A stretch of DNA of 64,000 bases. Origin: Oceanobacillus sp. HTM 045 (GTDB taxonomy: Bacteria > Pseudomonadota > Alphaproteobacteria > Rhodobacterales > Rhodobacteraceae). The notes below the pieces were generated by a model, which was not told the DNA's origin, did no database searches, and saw nothing but the letters and a program-made list of their open reading frames with translations. Within the stretch, counting starts at the first letter, position 1; every line of letters starts with the position of its first letter. This document shows positions 25,952-34,419 of the stretch, piece after piece. The translations under genes were made by a program, and so were the position numbers. Location of the stretch: NCBI GenBank assembly GCA_009733745.1, contig WNWL01000002.1, positions 310,001 through 374,000 of the forward strand, written 5' to 3'.

Positions 25952-26965
25952 ATGAAGGCCGTAGGCTACACCCAGAGCGGTCCGATCGACCGCGACGACG
26001 CCCTGATCGACCTCGAGATCGACCGCCCCGAGCCCACCGGCCACGACCTGCTGGTGCGGATCGAGGCGATCTCGGTCAACCCGGTGGACTACAAGGTCCG
26101 CATCCGCCGCCAGCCGGAGGAGGGCACCCCCGGCATCCTCGGCTTCGACGCCGCCGGCGAGGTGGTCGGCACCGGCGACGCCGTGACCGGCTTCCAGCCG
26201 GGCGACAGGGTCTGGTACGCCGGCGCCATCAACCGCCCCGGCACCAATGCCGAGTACCACCTCGTCGATGCCCGCATCGCCAGCCGCCGCCCCGCCTCCG
26301 TCTCCGCCGCCGAGGCCGCGGCGTTGCCGCTCACCACGCTGACCGCGCACGAGATGCTGTTCGACCGCCTCCGCGTCACCGACCCGGTGCCGGGCGCGGC
26401 ACCCGCCGTGCTGATCATCGGCGGCGCGGGCGGGGTCGGGTCCATCGCGATCCAGCTCCTGCGCGCGTTCACCGGCCTCACCGTGATCGCCACCGCCTCG
26501 CGGCCCGAGACGCAGGCCTGGGTGAAGGAGCTGGGCGCGCATCACGTGGTCGATCATTCGAAGCCCCTGCCCGCGCAGATCGAGGCACTGGGCCTCGGCC
26601 AGCCCGGCCATGTATTCTCGACCAACCAGACGCACCAGTACATCGCCCAGATCGCCGAGCTGATCGCCCCGCAGGGCCGGTTCGGCCTGATCGACGACCC
26701 CGAGACGCTGGAGATCGCGCCCTTCAAGCAGAAGAGCGTCTCGACCCACTGGGAGTTCATGTTCACCCGGCCGCTGTTCGGCACGGCGGACATCGCCCGT
26801 CAGGGCGAGATCCTGGGCGAGACCGCCGCGCTGATCGACGCCGGCAAGATCCGCTCTACCGCGACCGAAACCCTCGGCACGATCAACGCGGCCAACCTCA
26901 AGCGCGCCCATGCCCTGCTGGAGACCGGCAAGGCCCGCGGCAAGCTGGTGCTCGAAGGGTTCTGA
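25952..26965 (+). CDS. Zinc-binding alcohol dehydrogenase-like / NADPH:quinone oxidoreductase
   Basis: A 337-residue MDR-family protein of the ZADH/quinone-reductase branch. The catalytic-domain segment LLVRIEAISVNPVDYKVR, the LGFDAAGEVVGTG motif and the nucleotide-binding VLIIGGAGGVGSIAIQLLRA are clear. Structural and catalytic zinc ligands are absent, as expected for quinone-oxidoreductase-like members. It is 37 nt after the ABM gene, probably cotranscribed. Substrate is inferred. Confidence 0.88.
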   Translation: MKAVGYTQSGPIDRDDALIDLEIDRPEPTGHDLLVRIEAISVNPVDYKVRIRRQPEEGTPGILGFDAAGEVVGTGDAVTGFQPGDRVWYAGAINRPGTNAEYHLVDARIASRRPASVSAAEAAALPLTTLTAHEMLFDRLRVTDPVPGAAPAVLIIGGAGGVGSIAIQLLRAFTGLTVIATASRPETQAWVKELGAHHVVDHSKPLPAQIEALGLGQPGHVFSTNQTHQYIAQIAELIAPQGRFGLIDDPETLEIAPFKQKSVSTHWEFMFTRPLFGTADIARQGEILGETAALIDAGKIRSTATETLGTINAANLKRAHALLETGKARGKLVLEGF

Positions 26966-26996
26966 GGGCGCCGCCCCAGCGCCATGACACCCAGCC

Positions 26997-28487
26997 TTAG
27001 AGCACGAGGCTCAGCGCATAGTAGACCGCCGCCGACAGTATCGCCGCCGCCGGGACCGTGATGACCCAGGCGGCGGCGATGGTCAGCAGGTGCGCGCGGC
27101 GCACCAGCCGGCGATAGCTGATCTCTCCCGGCGGCAGCCGCTCGATCGGCTTGCCCGCGTTCGGCCCCGCCATCTCCAGCCGCCGCTTCGAGGTGCGGGT
27201 GTAGAACTCGCGGAAGAACCCGACCCCGAACACCGCGCCCACCGCGATATGGGTCGACGAGACCGGCAGCCCCAGCCAGCTCGCCAGGATCACCGTGATC
27301 GCCGCCGCCAGCGCCACGCAATAGGCCCGCATCGGGTTCAGCTTGGTGATCTGCTGGCCCACCATCCGGATCAGCTTGGGCCCGAACAGCAAGAGCCCGA
27401 AGGAGATGCCGAAAGCCCCGATCACCATCACCCAGAACGGGATATGCACCCGCGCCGCCACCTCGCCCGCCTCCACCGCGTGCACGATGGCGGCGAGCGG
27501 GCCGACCGCGTTGGCCACGTCGTTGGCGCCGTGGGCGAAGCTCAGCAGCGCGGCGGAGAAGATCAGCGGCACGGTGAACAGGCGGCGCAGCGACTGGTTG
27601 CGGTTCTCCATCCGCTCCGACTGCCGCCGGATCAGCGGGTACGATATCGCGAAGAACACCGCCGCCGTGCCCAGCCCGATCAGCAGCGCGGTCGACATCT
27701 CGATCCGCACCACCTGCCGCAGCCCCTTGATCGCGAGATAGGTCGCGAAGGAGCCCGCCATCACCGCGATCAGCACCGGCACCCATTTCCGGGCAGCGGC
27801 GATCTTGTCCTCGCGGTAGATGATCTGGTGCTTCACGAACCACAGGAACAGCGCCGCGATGATCCCGCCCAGCACCGGCGAGACCAGCCACGAGGCGGCG
27901 ATCTGGTACATCTTGCTCCAGTCCACCGCGCCGAAGCCCGCGGCGGCGATGCCCGCGCCGACGACCCCGCCGACCACCGAGTGCGTGGTCGAGACCGGCG
28001 CGCCGATCCAGGTCGCGAGGTTGACCCAGAGCGCGGCCGAGACCAGCGCGGCCATCATCGCCCATATGAACTGCTCGGCCGAGGCCATCGCGCCGGGGTC
28101 GACGATGCCCTTGGAGATCGTGCCGACCACGTCGCCGCCCGCGATCAGCGCTCCCGCGCTCTCGAAGATCGCCGCGATGATCAGCGCCAGCGGCATCGAC
28201 ATCGCGTTCGCGCCCACCGCCGGGCCGACATTGTTGGCCACGTCGTTGGCGCCGATGTTGAGCGCCATGTAGCCGCCCAGCACCGCCGCGGCGACGATGA
28301 AGACCGAGCCCGAGAACCCTTCCGTCAGCACCGCCGCGACGATGCCGACGATCACCAAGAAGACCAGCGAGACGCCCTGCCCGGCATAGCCGCGCGAGAC
28401 GACCCCGGAGGCCCGTTCGAGCTGGGCGACCTTGGCCAGGTCCTTGTCCAGCGTCGATTTCTGGAAGGTCTTCTCCGCCCCGGCCAT
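26997..28487 (-). CDS. Inorganic phosphate transporter (Pit family)
   Basis: A 496-residue multi-span membrane protein of the PiT family of cation-coupled phosphate carriers. The two family signatures are present: GANDVANNVGPAVGANAM (about 80) and HGANDVANAVGPLAAIVHAV (about 330), each in an inverted half. A long N-terminal cytoplasmic segment with LDKDLAKVAQLE precedes the first helix. It is monocistronic, with no PhoU-like partner gene next to it. Confidence 0.92.
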   Translation of the reverse strand: MAGAEKTFQKSTLDKDLAKVAQLERASGVVSRGYAGQGVSLVFLVIVGIVAAVLTEGFSGSVFIVAAAVLGGYMALNIGANDVANNVGPAVGANAMSMPLALIIAAIFESAGALIAGGDVVGTISKGIVDPGAMASAEQFIWAMMAALVSAALWVNLATWIGAPVSTTHSVVGGVVGAGIAAAGFGAVDWSKMYQIAASWLVSPVLGGIIAALFLWFVKHQIIYREDKIAAARKWVPVLIAVMAGSFATYLAIKGLRQVVRIEMSTALLIGLGTAAVFFAISYPLIRRQSERMENRNQSLRRLFTVPLIFSAALLSFAHGANDVANAVGPLAAIVHAVEAGEVAARVHIPFWVMVIGAFGISFGLLLFGPKLIRMVGQQITKLNPMRAYCVALAAAITVILASWLGLPVSSTHIAVGAVFGVGFFREFYTRTSKRRLEMAGPNAGKPIERLPPGEISYRRLVRRAHLLTIAAAWVITVPAAAILSAAVYYALSLVL

Positions 28488-28602
28488 CCGAAACGCCCCT
28501 CGCCTGCACCACGCACGCCACCCCGCCCGGGTGCCGGTCCCCGGGGCGGCTACACGATTATGACGGTCAGGTGAAGGTCCAGTCGGAGGTGATGTGACGC
28601 AT

Positions 28603-29067
28603 TCAGCCGCGGAAATCGCGGATCAGGCGCGCGAGATCCGGCTCGCGCACCAGTCCGGCGGCCTTGCCGGGCGAGAACCAGCGCCGCTCGCGGTCGCCGC
28701 GCTCGGGCCAGTCCTTCTCCAGCCGCTCGACCGCGACGGCGTAGAGGTTGACGGTCATCACCTCCTCGATGCCGGAATCGTCGCGGAACTTGTGCAGACG
28801 GTAGCAGCCGACCGGCTCCGTCGCCACCGCGCCGCGCACCCCGGCCTCCTCCCACGCCTCCTGCGCCGCGACCTCCGCGCCGGACTGCCCGTCGATCGGG
28901 TTGCCCTTGGGCGGCGTCCAGCGCCCGGTGCGGCGCGTCGTGACCAGCAACACCTCGACCCCGCCGCCGGCAGCGCGCCGCCAGCAGAGCGCCGCCGACT
29001 GGTGGCGGTCGGGCACCCGGAATGCCGCACAGGCGCGCCCGAGCGCGCCGAGGAGGTTCTGGAACAT
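28603..29067 (-). CDS. Nudix hydrolase
   Basis: A 154-residue Nudix protein. The box is GNPIDGQSGAEVAAQEAWEEAGVRG, read as G-x5-E-x7-xEx2EEGU with an unusual QEAWEEAG in place of REVxEEtG. The segment WTPPKGNP precedes it. Length and the HKFRDDSGIEEVMTVNLYAV region fit diphosphoinositol-polyphosphate- or nucleotide-type hydrolases, but the substrate is unknown. Confidence 0.85.
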   Translation of the reverse strand: MFQNLLGALGRACAAFRVPDRHQSAALCWRRAAGGGVEVLLVTTRRTGRWTPPKGNPIDGQSGAEVAAQEAWEEAGVRGAVATEPVGCYRLHKFRDDSGIEEVMTVNLYAVAVERLEKDWPERGDRERRWFSPGKAAGLVREPDLARLIRDFRG

Positions 29068-29186
29068 GGCCGGTCAGGTAGTGTCCCGCCGCCGCCATGT
29101 CGAGGTGGCGGGCGGGATGTTTCACGAAAGGGTCGCACACCCCGCCGGGATGCGCGTTAACACTTTTTCCCCGAGATTACAGGGAC

Positions 29187-29218
29187 TTGCGGCCCTCGCA
29201 ACCTTGCGAAGGCCGCAA
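29187..29218 (-). terminator. Strong hairpin 6 nt after argG stop
   Basis: TTGCGGCC plus TCGCAA pairs with TTGCGA plus GGCCGCAA, with one unpaired base on each side and a 2-nt loop. There is no T-run, so it may terminate or protect the 3' end. Confidence 0.5.
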
Positions 29219-29223
29219 CCGGC

Positions 29224-30447
29224 CTAGCCCAGCCGCTTGTCGCGCTGGGCCAGCAGGCGCAGCCGCAGGGCGTTCAGCTTGATGAAACCGGCCGCGTCCT
29301 TCTGGTCGTAGGCGCCCGCGTCCTCCTCGAAGGTGACGTGGCTCTCGGAGTAGAGCGAGGCGTCCGACCACCGGCCCACCACGTTGGCCGAGCCCTTGTA
29401 GAGCTTCAGCCGCACGGTGCCCGTCACATGCTCCTGGCTCTTGTCGATGGCCGCCTGCAGCATCTCCCGCTCCGGCGCGAACCAGTAGCCGTTGTAGATC
29501 AGCTCCGCGTAGCGCGGCATCAGCTCGTCCTTCAGGTGCGCCGCGCCCCGATCGAGACAGATCGACTCGATCCCGCGATGCGCCTGCAGCCAGATCGTGC
29601 CGCCCGGCGTCTCGTAGATGCCGCGCGACTTCATGCCGACATAGCGCCCCTCGACGAGGTCCAGCCGCCCGATCCCGTGCACCCGGCCCAGCTCGTTCAG
29701 CGCCGTCAGCATCTCCGCCGGCGACAGCGCCCTGCCATCGAGCGACACCGGGTCGCCGCCCTCGAAGCCGATCTCGATGAACTGCGCCTCGTCCGGCGCC
29801 TCCTCCGGGTGGTTGGTGCGCTGGTAGACGTAGTCCGGCGCGGCCTCCGCCGGGTCCTCCAGCACCTTGCCCTCCGAGGAGGTGTGCAGGAGGTTCGCGT
29901 CCACCGAGAACGGCGCCTCGCCACGCTTGTCCTTCGGCACCGGCACCTGGTGCTGCTCGGCCCACTCGATCAGCCGGGTACGCGAGGTCAGGTCCCATTC
30001 CCGCCACGGCGCGACGATCTTGATGTCGGGCTCCAGCGCATAGGCCGCCAGTTCGAACCGCACCTGGTCGTTGCCCTTGCCGGTCGCACCATGCGCGATG
30101 GCATCCGCGCCGGTCTCCCGCGCGATCTCCACGAGATGCTTCGAGATCAGCGGCCGTGCGATGGAGGTACCGAGCAGGTACAGCCCCTCGTAGACCGCGT
30201 TGGCCCGGAACATCGGCATCACGAAGTCGCGCACGAACTCCTCGCGGATGTCGCGGATGAAGATGTTCTCCGGCTTGATGCCCAGCAGCTCCGCCTTGGC
30301 GCGCGCCGGCTCCAGCTCCTCCCCCTGGCCGAGATCGGCGGTGAAGGTCACCACCTCGCAGCCATACTCGACCTGCAACCACTTGAGGATGATCGACGTG
30401 TCGAGACCGCCGGAATAGGCGAGCACGACCTTCTTGGGCTTGGACAT
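29224..30447 (-). CDS. argG: Argininosuccinate synthase
   Basis: A 407-residue enzyme of arginine synthesis that joins citrulline and aspartate using ATP. The PP-loop [13 protein letters not shown] (about 6-18), [24 protein letters not shown] and [16 protein letters not shown] are all conserved. It is a single gene; a 620-nt noncoding block precedes it. Confidence 0.97.
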   Translation of the reverse strand: MSKPKKVVLAYSGGLDTSIILKWLQVEYGCEVVTFTADLGQGEELEPARAKAELLGIKPENIFIRDIREEFVRDFVMPMFRANAVYEGLYLLGTSIARPLISKHLVEIARETGADAIAHGATGKGNDQVRFELAAYALEPDIKIVAPWREWDLTSRTRLIEWAEQHQVPVPKDKRGEAPFSVDANLLHTSSEGKVLEDPAEAAPDYVYQRTNHPEEAPDEAQFIEIGFEGGDPVSLDGRALSPAEMLTALNELGRVHGIGRLDLVEGRYVGMKSRGIYETPGGTIWLQAHRGIESICLDRGAAHLKDELMPRYAELIYNGYWFAPEREMLQAAIDKSQEHVTGTVRLKLYKGSANVVGRWSDASLYSESHVTFEEDAGAYDQKDAAGFIKLNALRLRLLAQRDKRLG

Positions 30448-30699
30448 CGCGGGGCTCCCGTTCGTTTGGCGGGCCTTCTAGGAGCAATTGCGGGGCGGGG
30501 CAAGCGGTGCGGCGCGCGTCGTCCCCGGCCACCCGGAAGCCGCGCCCGCGAGACGGCGCCGGCTCCGGGCCTTCGCGGTGCAGCAACCACAACTCACCGG
30601 CACTTTATCTGAGTCCGATTGGACCGGCCCGGCGTCGGCTGAATGCCAGGGAGCCAGCGCGCCGGAATCGCCCCGGCTTCGCGGCTTCCAGCGTCTTCC

Positions 30700-30723
30700 C
30701 GAATGTCACCTCGAATGTCACCT
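30700..30723 (+). repeat. 12-bp tandem repeat, two units
   Basis: CGAATGTCACCT occurs twice without a gap. The core GAATGTCACC appears again, inverted, at 30920-30929. Confidence 0.85.
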
Positions 30724-30952
30724 CCCGCACCGTTCGGCATGTCCCCAGGCGACAGGAAACGGCGCGGACTTCACCCGGGCGACGGCGGGCACCGTTTCCC
30801 GATGTCCTGCGCCGTGAAATCCCGCTCCCCGATCCGGCGCGGGGACATGCCGGGAGAATGGCGGGGAATGTCCACGCGGGACAGGTTCACGGGAGGACGG
30901 CAACGTCACTTCCGGAGCCGGTGACATTCCGGGGGCGAAAAACCGCCAAAAC

Positions 30953-30976
30953 GGCCCGTTTCACTACTGGCGGTGA
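30953..30976 (+). repeat. 24-nt dispersed element, left copy
   Basis: The element starts GGCCCGTTTCACT and ends CTGGCGGTGA, with one variable base between. An inverted copy at 32970-32993 matches at 23 of 24 positions. The two flank the decarboxylase and thioesterase genes. Confidence 0.85.
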
Positions 30977-31067
30977 GGTCCTGCGCCTGATCGCAGAAGG
31001 CTGACATGACCGGCGGAAAGTGATCCTGTCACCGGGATTGTCCGCGCCCGGCCGGTGACTTCCCGGC

Positions 31068-31637
31068 TTAGGCGACGCCAAGTCCGGCGCGGAACCGGCG
31101 GGACAATGTCGCCCCGTCGCGCTCCGGCAGCGTAAGCGGATGATCGCCCAGCGCCACCTTCGCGACGGCGAAGACCGGCCCCGGCGCGTCGTAGAGCGCG
31201 GCGAGTTGCGCCATCTCCGATGGCTCCGATACGGTCAGCGTGGTCGCGATCCCGGCCCCCGCCGCCATCGCCGCGAGGTCGGTGCGGGCCGAGGTCATGC
31301 CCTCCTGCCGCCCGGTCTCGCCGAAATGGCCGTTGTCGAGCACCAGTATCCCCAGATTGGCCGGTTGCTGCGCCGCAACAACGGCGAGCGAACCGATGCC
31401 CATCATCATCTCGCCATCGCCGGTGACGCAGAGCACCCGCCGCTCCGGTTGCGCCAGCGCAAGGCCCAAGGCAGTCGGCACCGCCAGTCCCATCGCGCCC
31501 CAGAGATAGAAGGTCGCGGCGCTGTCGCCCGCGGCGAAGCAGTCCCAGGACGGCGAGCCGAGCCCGGTCACGACCAGCGCGTCTCCGCGCCGCGCCAGCA
31601 GTTCCGAGATCAGTTCCCTGCGGTCCAACCCGTTCAT
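31068..31637 (-). CDS. ThDP-dependent decarboxylase, C-terminal (PP) subunit
   Basis: A 189-residue protein equal to the diphosphate-binding domain of ThDP enzymes: GDG at VTGDGEMMMGIGSLAVV with the Asn near LGILVLDNGHFGETGRQ. It begins at the ATG at 31637, overlapping the upstream stop (ATGA). Such split PYR/PP pairs are seen in sulfopyruvate and phosphonopyruvate decarboxylases (ComD/ComE type). Which 2-oxo acid is used is not readable; no phosphonate- or sulfonate-specific gene is next to it. Confidence 0.75.
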   Translation of the reverse strand: MNGLDRRELISELLARRGDALVVTGLGSPSWDCFAAGDSAATFYLWGAMGLAVPTALGLALAQPERRVLCVTGDGEMMMGIGSLAVVAAQQPANLGILVLDNGHFGETGRQEGMTSARTDLAAMAAGAGIATTLTVSEPSEMAQLAALYDAPGPVFAVAKVALGDHPLTLPERDGATLSRRFRAGLGVA

Positions 31638-32182
31638 TTCGCGAAGCTTTTCGTGCCGATGGCCCGCTGGCCGATCATCACCGCGACCGCCACCGAGCTG
31701 TCGAAGGCGAGGTCCGCCGCGGCGGCGAAGGTCTCGCCGATCCGGGGGCGCTCGTCCACGTCGAAACAGATCACTCCCATCGCCTCCATCGCCGCCCGCG
31801 CGCCCTGCCCCATCGGCACCTGCCACGGGTTGAACTCGCCCCACTGGCCCCGCATCGTGACCAGCATCAGGCAGGGCATCTTAAGCGTCGCGCAGAGCGA
31901 CAAGGCATTGATGCAATTGCCAGTTCCGGAGGACTGCATCGCCAGCATCCCGCGTTTTCCGCCGAGCCACAGCCCGGCGAGGAGGCCGATGCCTTCCTCC
32001 TCCGTCGTCAGGGTGACGAGGCGGGTGGCGTTGTCCGCCGCGCAGAGGTTCAGGAGCCGCGTCAGGCCGCCATCGGGCACGGTCGCCACCGTGCCGATGC
32101 CGCGCGCGCGCATCGCCGCGAACACCTCGTCGCTCCAGTCGGTGCCGGCATCGGTGATCGTGCCCGTTCCCGTCTCGGCCAT
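31634..32182 (-). CDS. ThDP-dependent decarboxylase, N-terminal (PYR) subunit
   Basis: A 182-residue pyrimidine-binding domain: DEVFAAMRARGIGTVATVPDGG, the ThDP-activating Glu in TLTTEEEGIGLLAGLWLGG, then MQSSGTGNCINALS. Together with the overlapping downstream PP subunit it would form a complete alpha2beta2-type enzyme. The ATG at 32182 gives the family length; the open frame to 32317 is not gene-like. It is divergent from a thioesterase gene (138-nt gap). Confidence 0.75.
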   Translation of the reverse strand: MAETGTGTITDAGTDWSDEVFAAMRARGIGTVATVPDGGLTRLLNLCAADNATRLVTLTTEEEGIGLLAGLWLGGKRGMLAMQSSGTGNCINALSLCATLKMPCLMLVTMRGQWGEFNPWQVPMGQGARAAMEAMGVICFDVDERPRIGETFAAAADLAFDSSVAVAVMIGQRAIGTKSFAK

Positions 32183-32320
32183 GCCCGTCCTCCCTCGCCC
32201 CAGCCGTAGACCGCACGGCGTTTTGCAGCAAGGGCTGACGCAACGTCGCGGATTGCGCTGCACCGCAACATCTCCATCTTGGAGGGATTCCCGCAGGGAG
32301 GCACCCCGAGGAGGCACCCG

Positions 32321-32908
32321 ATGTACCCGTTTCTCAGGCTCTGGCGCATTTTCCGCGAGGCGCGGCGGCTGCCGAAGGCGGCCGATCCGGGCGAGATCGG
32401 CGAGATCACCATCCGCATCTGGCCGTGGGACATCGACCCGTTCATGGAGCTGAACAACGGCCGCACGCTGACGCTGATGGACCTCGGCCGGTTCTCCTCC
32501 GGCGCGCGGATCGGGCTGATGGAAGTCCTCAGGCGCCGGAAATGGGGCCTCGCGGTCGCGGGCGCTTCGGTGAGGTGGCGGAAGCGGGTGACGGTGTTCC
32601 AGAAGGCCACCATCCGCTCCCGCCTGGTCGGCTGGGAGGGAAGGTGGTTCTACATCACCCAGTCCATGTGGGTGAACGGCCAGCCCGTCTCCTCCGCCCT
32701 GCTCCGCACCGCGGTTACATCCAAGAATGGCGCCGTTGAGGGCCCGGAAGTGCTCAAGGAGCTCGGATTCCCCTCCTGGCAGCCCGAAATGCCCGCCTGG
32801 GTGCGTGCGTGGATCGAAGCGGAAGAATTGCGCCCCTGGCCGCCGGAAGAGATGTCACCCGAACTTCCGGGGACATCCCCCGGCGATGCGGACGCCCGCG
32901 CGGCGTGA
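32321..32908 (+). CDS. Acyl-CoA thioesterase-like (hotdog fold) protein
   Basis: A 195-residue hotdog-fold protein resembling the THEM6/4-hydroxybenzoyl-CoA thioesterase group. It has IRIWPWDIDPFMELNNGRTLTLMDLGRF in pieces (catalytic Asp near D38/N45) and ASVRWRKRVTVFQKATIRSRLVGWEGRWFY in pieces. GAGGAGG lies 6-7 nt before the ATG. The last 25 codons (EEMSPELPGTSP) run into DNA resembling the local repeat family (GATGTC...GACATC at 32851-32877), so the tail may be repeat-derived. Substrate unknown. Confidence 0.75.
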   Translation: MYPFLRLWRIFREARRLPKAADPGEIGEITIRIWPWDIDPFMELNNGRTLTLMDLGRFSSGARIGLMEVLRRRKWGLAVAGASVRWRKRVTVFQKATIRSRLVGWEGRWFYITQSMWVNGQPVSSALLRTAVTSKNGAVEGPEVLKELGFPSWQPEMPAWVRAWIEAEELRPWPPEEMSPELPGTSPGDADARAA

Positions 32909-32943
32909 CGGGCGGTGACGTCGTGAATGTCCGCCTCCGCCGA

Positions 32944-32993
32944 CACCGTTTCCCGAAAGGAACCGCGATTCACCGCCAGCAGTGAAACGGGCC
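32944..32993. repeat. Right-hand repeat block: 13-mer and inverted 24-nt element
   Basis: CACCGTTTCCCGA (32944-32956) is identical to 30790-30802 in the same orientation. The 24-nt element at 32970-32993 is the inverted copy of 30953-30976. It ends 7 nt before the stop of the next minus-strand gene. Confidence 0.85.
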
Positions 32994-32999
32994 AAATTG

Positions 33000-33581
33000 T
33001 CACCCGCCACACTTCACGTGATCGATGGTGATTCCGACCGGCTCGATATAGCGCTGGGTGTCGAACTCCCCCAGCCCCGGCGCATTCCGCACCGCGACAG
33101 AGAGGTTGCGCGCGTCCACCGTGATCAGCACCGTCTCGAAATCCGTGCAACGTCCGTAGTTCAGCGTCACCGCGCGAATCTCGTAGATGCCCGGCGCGGT
33201 GCGCTTGGTGCTCTTGAACTCCCAGACCGAGGCGATCGGCTCCAGCGTCCAGGCGACGCCGTGCTCGTTGATGTCGTTGAACATCGCGAGGTGGATTTCC
33301 TGCCGCGGCGAGACGTCGGTGGCGGGGCCGAGGTCGAGCACCACCAGCGAGACGCGCAGGTCGGAGGCGCGGTCGATGTTCGGGCCGTTGTAGGAACCCA
33401 CGGAGATCGTCTTCACCGTGCGCACCAGCTCGATGACGTGCTCGGCGGCGGCGAGCGCGTAGGCCATCTGCGCCTGCCCGCCATCGATCCGGCCCGGCCG
33501 GGGATAGGTTTCCTGCGCCGCGGCGGGGGCCGCGAGGCCGAGAAGGGCGAGGGTGGCGAAGATTTTGCCGGTGATGCGCAT
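33000..33581 (-). CDS. Exported protein of unknown function
   Basis: A 193-residue protein with a clear signal peptide (ITGKIFATLALLGLAAPAAAQ, cut near residue 21). The mature part has SVGSYNGPNIDRASDLRVSLVVLDLG in pieces, a MFNDINEHG segment and two Cys (about 148 and 191) that may pair. I do not recognise the family. The ATG at 33581 follows GGAGACCC. It stands alone; the stop is beside the right-hand repeat block. Confidence 0.75.
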   Translation of the reverse strand: MRITGKIFATLALLGLAAPAAAQETYPRPGRIDGGQAQMAYALAAAEHVIELVRTVKTISVGSYNGPNIDRASDLRVSLVVLDLGPATDVSPRQEIHLAMFNDINEHGVAWTLEPIASVWEFKSTKRTAPGIYEIRAVTLNYGRCTDFETVLITVDARNLSVAVRNAPGLGEFDTQRYIEPVGITIDHVKCGG

Positions 33582-33708
33582 GGGGGTCTCCTGAAGGGCA
33601 CTGGGGCAGGTGATGAAATCGGCGCGCAGCCTAGCCCGCGGCACGAGCCGGGTCCAAGGGGTTTCCGGCAGGATTCGGCGCAAATCGGGACTGTAGGGGG
33701 AAACCGGT

Positions 33709-34419
33709 TCAGCCGGACCGCAGGCCGATGCCGATTCGCGCCGCCGCGACGGCGAGCGGGCTGCCCGGCGCTGCGGTCGTGGCGGCCAGCGGGCGGGCGG
33801 TGAGCATCTGGCCAAGGCGCACAAGCTCCTGCGCCGCCTCGGAATCCGCCCCCTCCACCACCAGCACGTAACCCTCCCCCTCGGCGGCGAGCCACGCGCC
33901 GGAGACGCGCTCGCGGAGCGCGCCGACCGCTGCGCCGAGCCCTTCCAGCAGCGCCGGCTCGGGCTCGCGCGGCGGGGCGAGCGCGAGGGTCGCGGCCTCG
34001 CCCGGCGTGACCTCCGCGCCGAAGGTTTCGGCCAGCCATGCGAGCGTGCCGGGGTCGATCACCGTCTCCGCCCCGCCCGCGCCGGGGTTGAGGGCGAGAT
34101 GCACCCCCTGCCCGGCCAGCGCGGCGGCGATGTCGCGGCCGGCGAGGGCGACATGCTCGGTCGGCTCGGCGATCGCGCCCGCGAGCCGGTCCTCGCTGTC
34201 GAAGGCGGTGATGGTGGGGCCGATGCCGAGATCGTAGACGCGGGGGCGGACCGGGTCGGTGCCGCCCTCCTCCACCACCAGATGCAGCGTTGTCCCGGCG
34301 AGGACGCGCCAGAAGCGGAACCAGGCGTCGCCCTCGCCGTCCCTGCCCTCCTCCGCGGCGACGGCCTCCCAGGCGGCGTCGAGCGGGGCGACGGGCAAGG
34401 CCTCCTCCGGCGCGCTCAC
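33709..34419 (-). CDS. SseB-domain protein
   Basis: A 236-residue protein resembling the SseB N-terminal domain, seen in WFRFWRVLAGTTLHLVVEEG, VYDLGIGPTITAFDSEDRLAGAI, VALAGRDIAAALAGQGVHLALNPG (in pieces) and ETVIDPGTLAWLAE. A second part with GYVLVVEGAD may be the C-terminal SseB domain. The GTG start at 34419 overlaps the stop of the hydrolase gene (GTGA). SseB was named for enhanced serine sensitivity; the molecular role is unclear. Confidence 0.7.
   Translation of the reverse strand: MSAPEEALPVAPLDAAWEAVAAEEGRDGEGDAWFRFWRVLAGTTLHLVVEEGGTDPVRPRVYDLGIGPTITAFDSEDRLAGAIAEPTEHVALAGRDIAAALAGQGVHLALNPGAGGAETVIDPGTLAWLAETFGAEVTPGEAATLALAPPREPEPALLEGLGAAVGALRERVSGAWLAAEGEGYVLVVEGADSEAAQELVRLGQMLTARPLAATTAAPGSPLAVAAARIGIGLRSG

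Larger units (their letters stand above)
30448..31067. other. Noncoding block rich in short repeats
   Basis: No open frame here has gene-like composition. It contains GAATGTCACC three times (twice in tandem at 30701-30722, once inverted at 30920-30929) and CACCGTTTCCCGA (30790-30802). It also holds an imperfect inverted pair GACAGGAAACGG / CCGTTTCCCGATGTC (30751-30762, 30792-30806) and a 24-nt element (30953-30976), with other GACATG/ATGTCC variants. Two of these elements recur at 32.9 kb on the far side of the next genes. The argG promoter should lie at the left side of this block. Confidence 0.7.

Noticed and set aside
30507-31004. ORF of 165 codons upstream of argG
   Set aside because: It runs through short DNA repeats, has no ribosome site or recognisable domain, and its composition is not gene-like.
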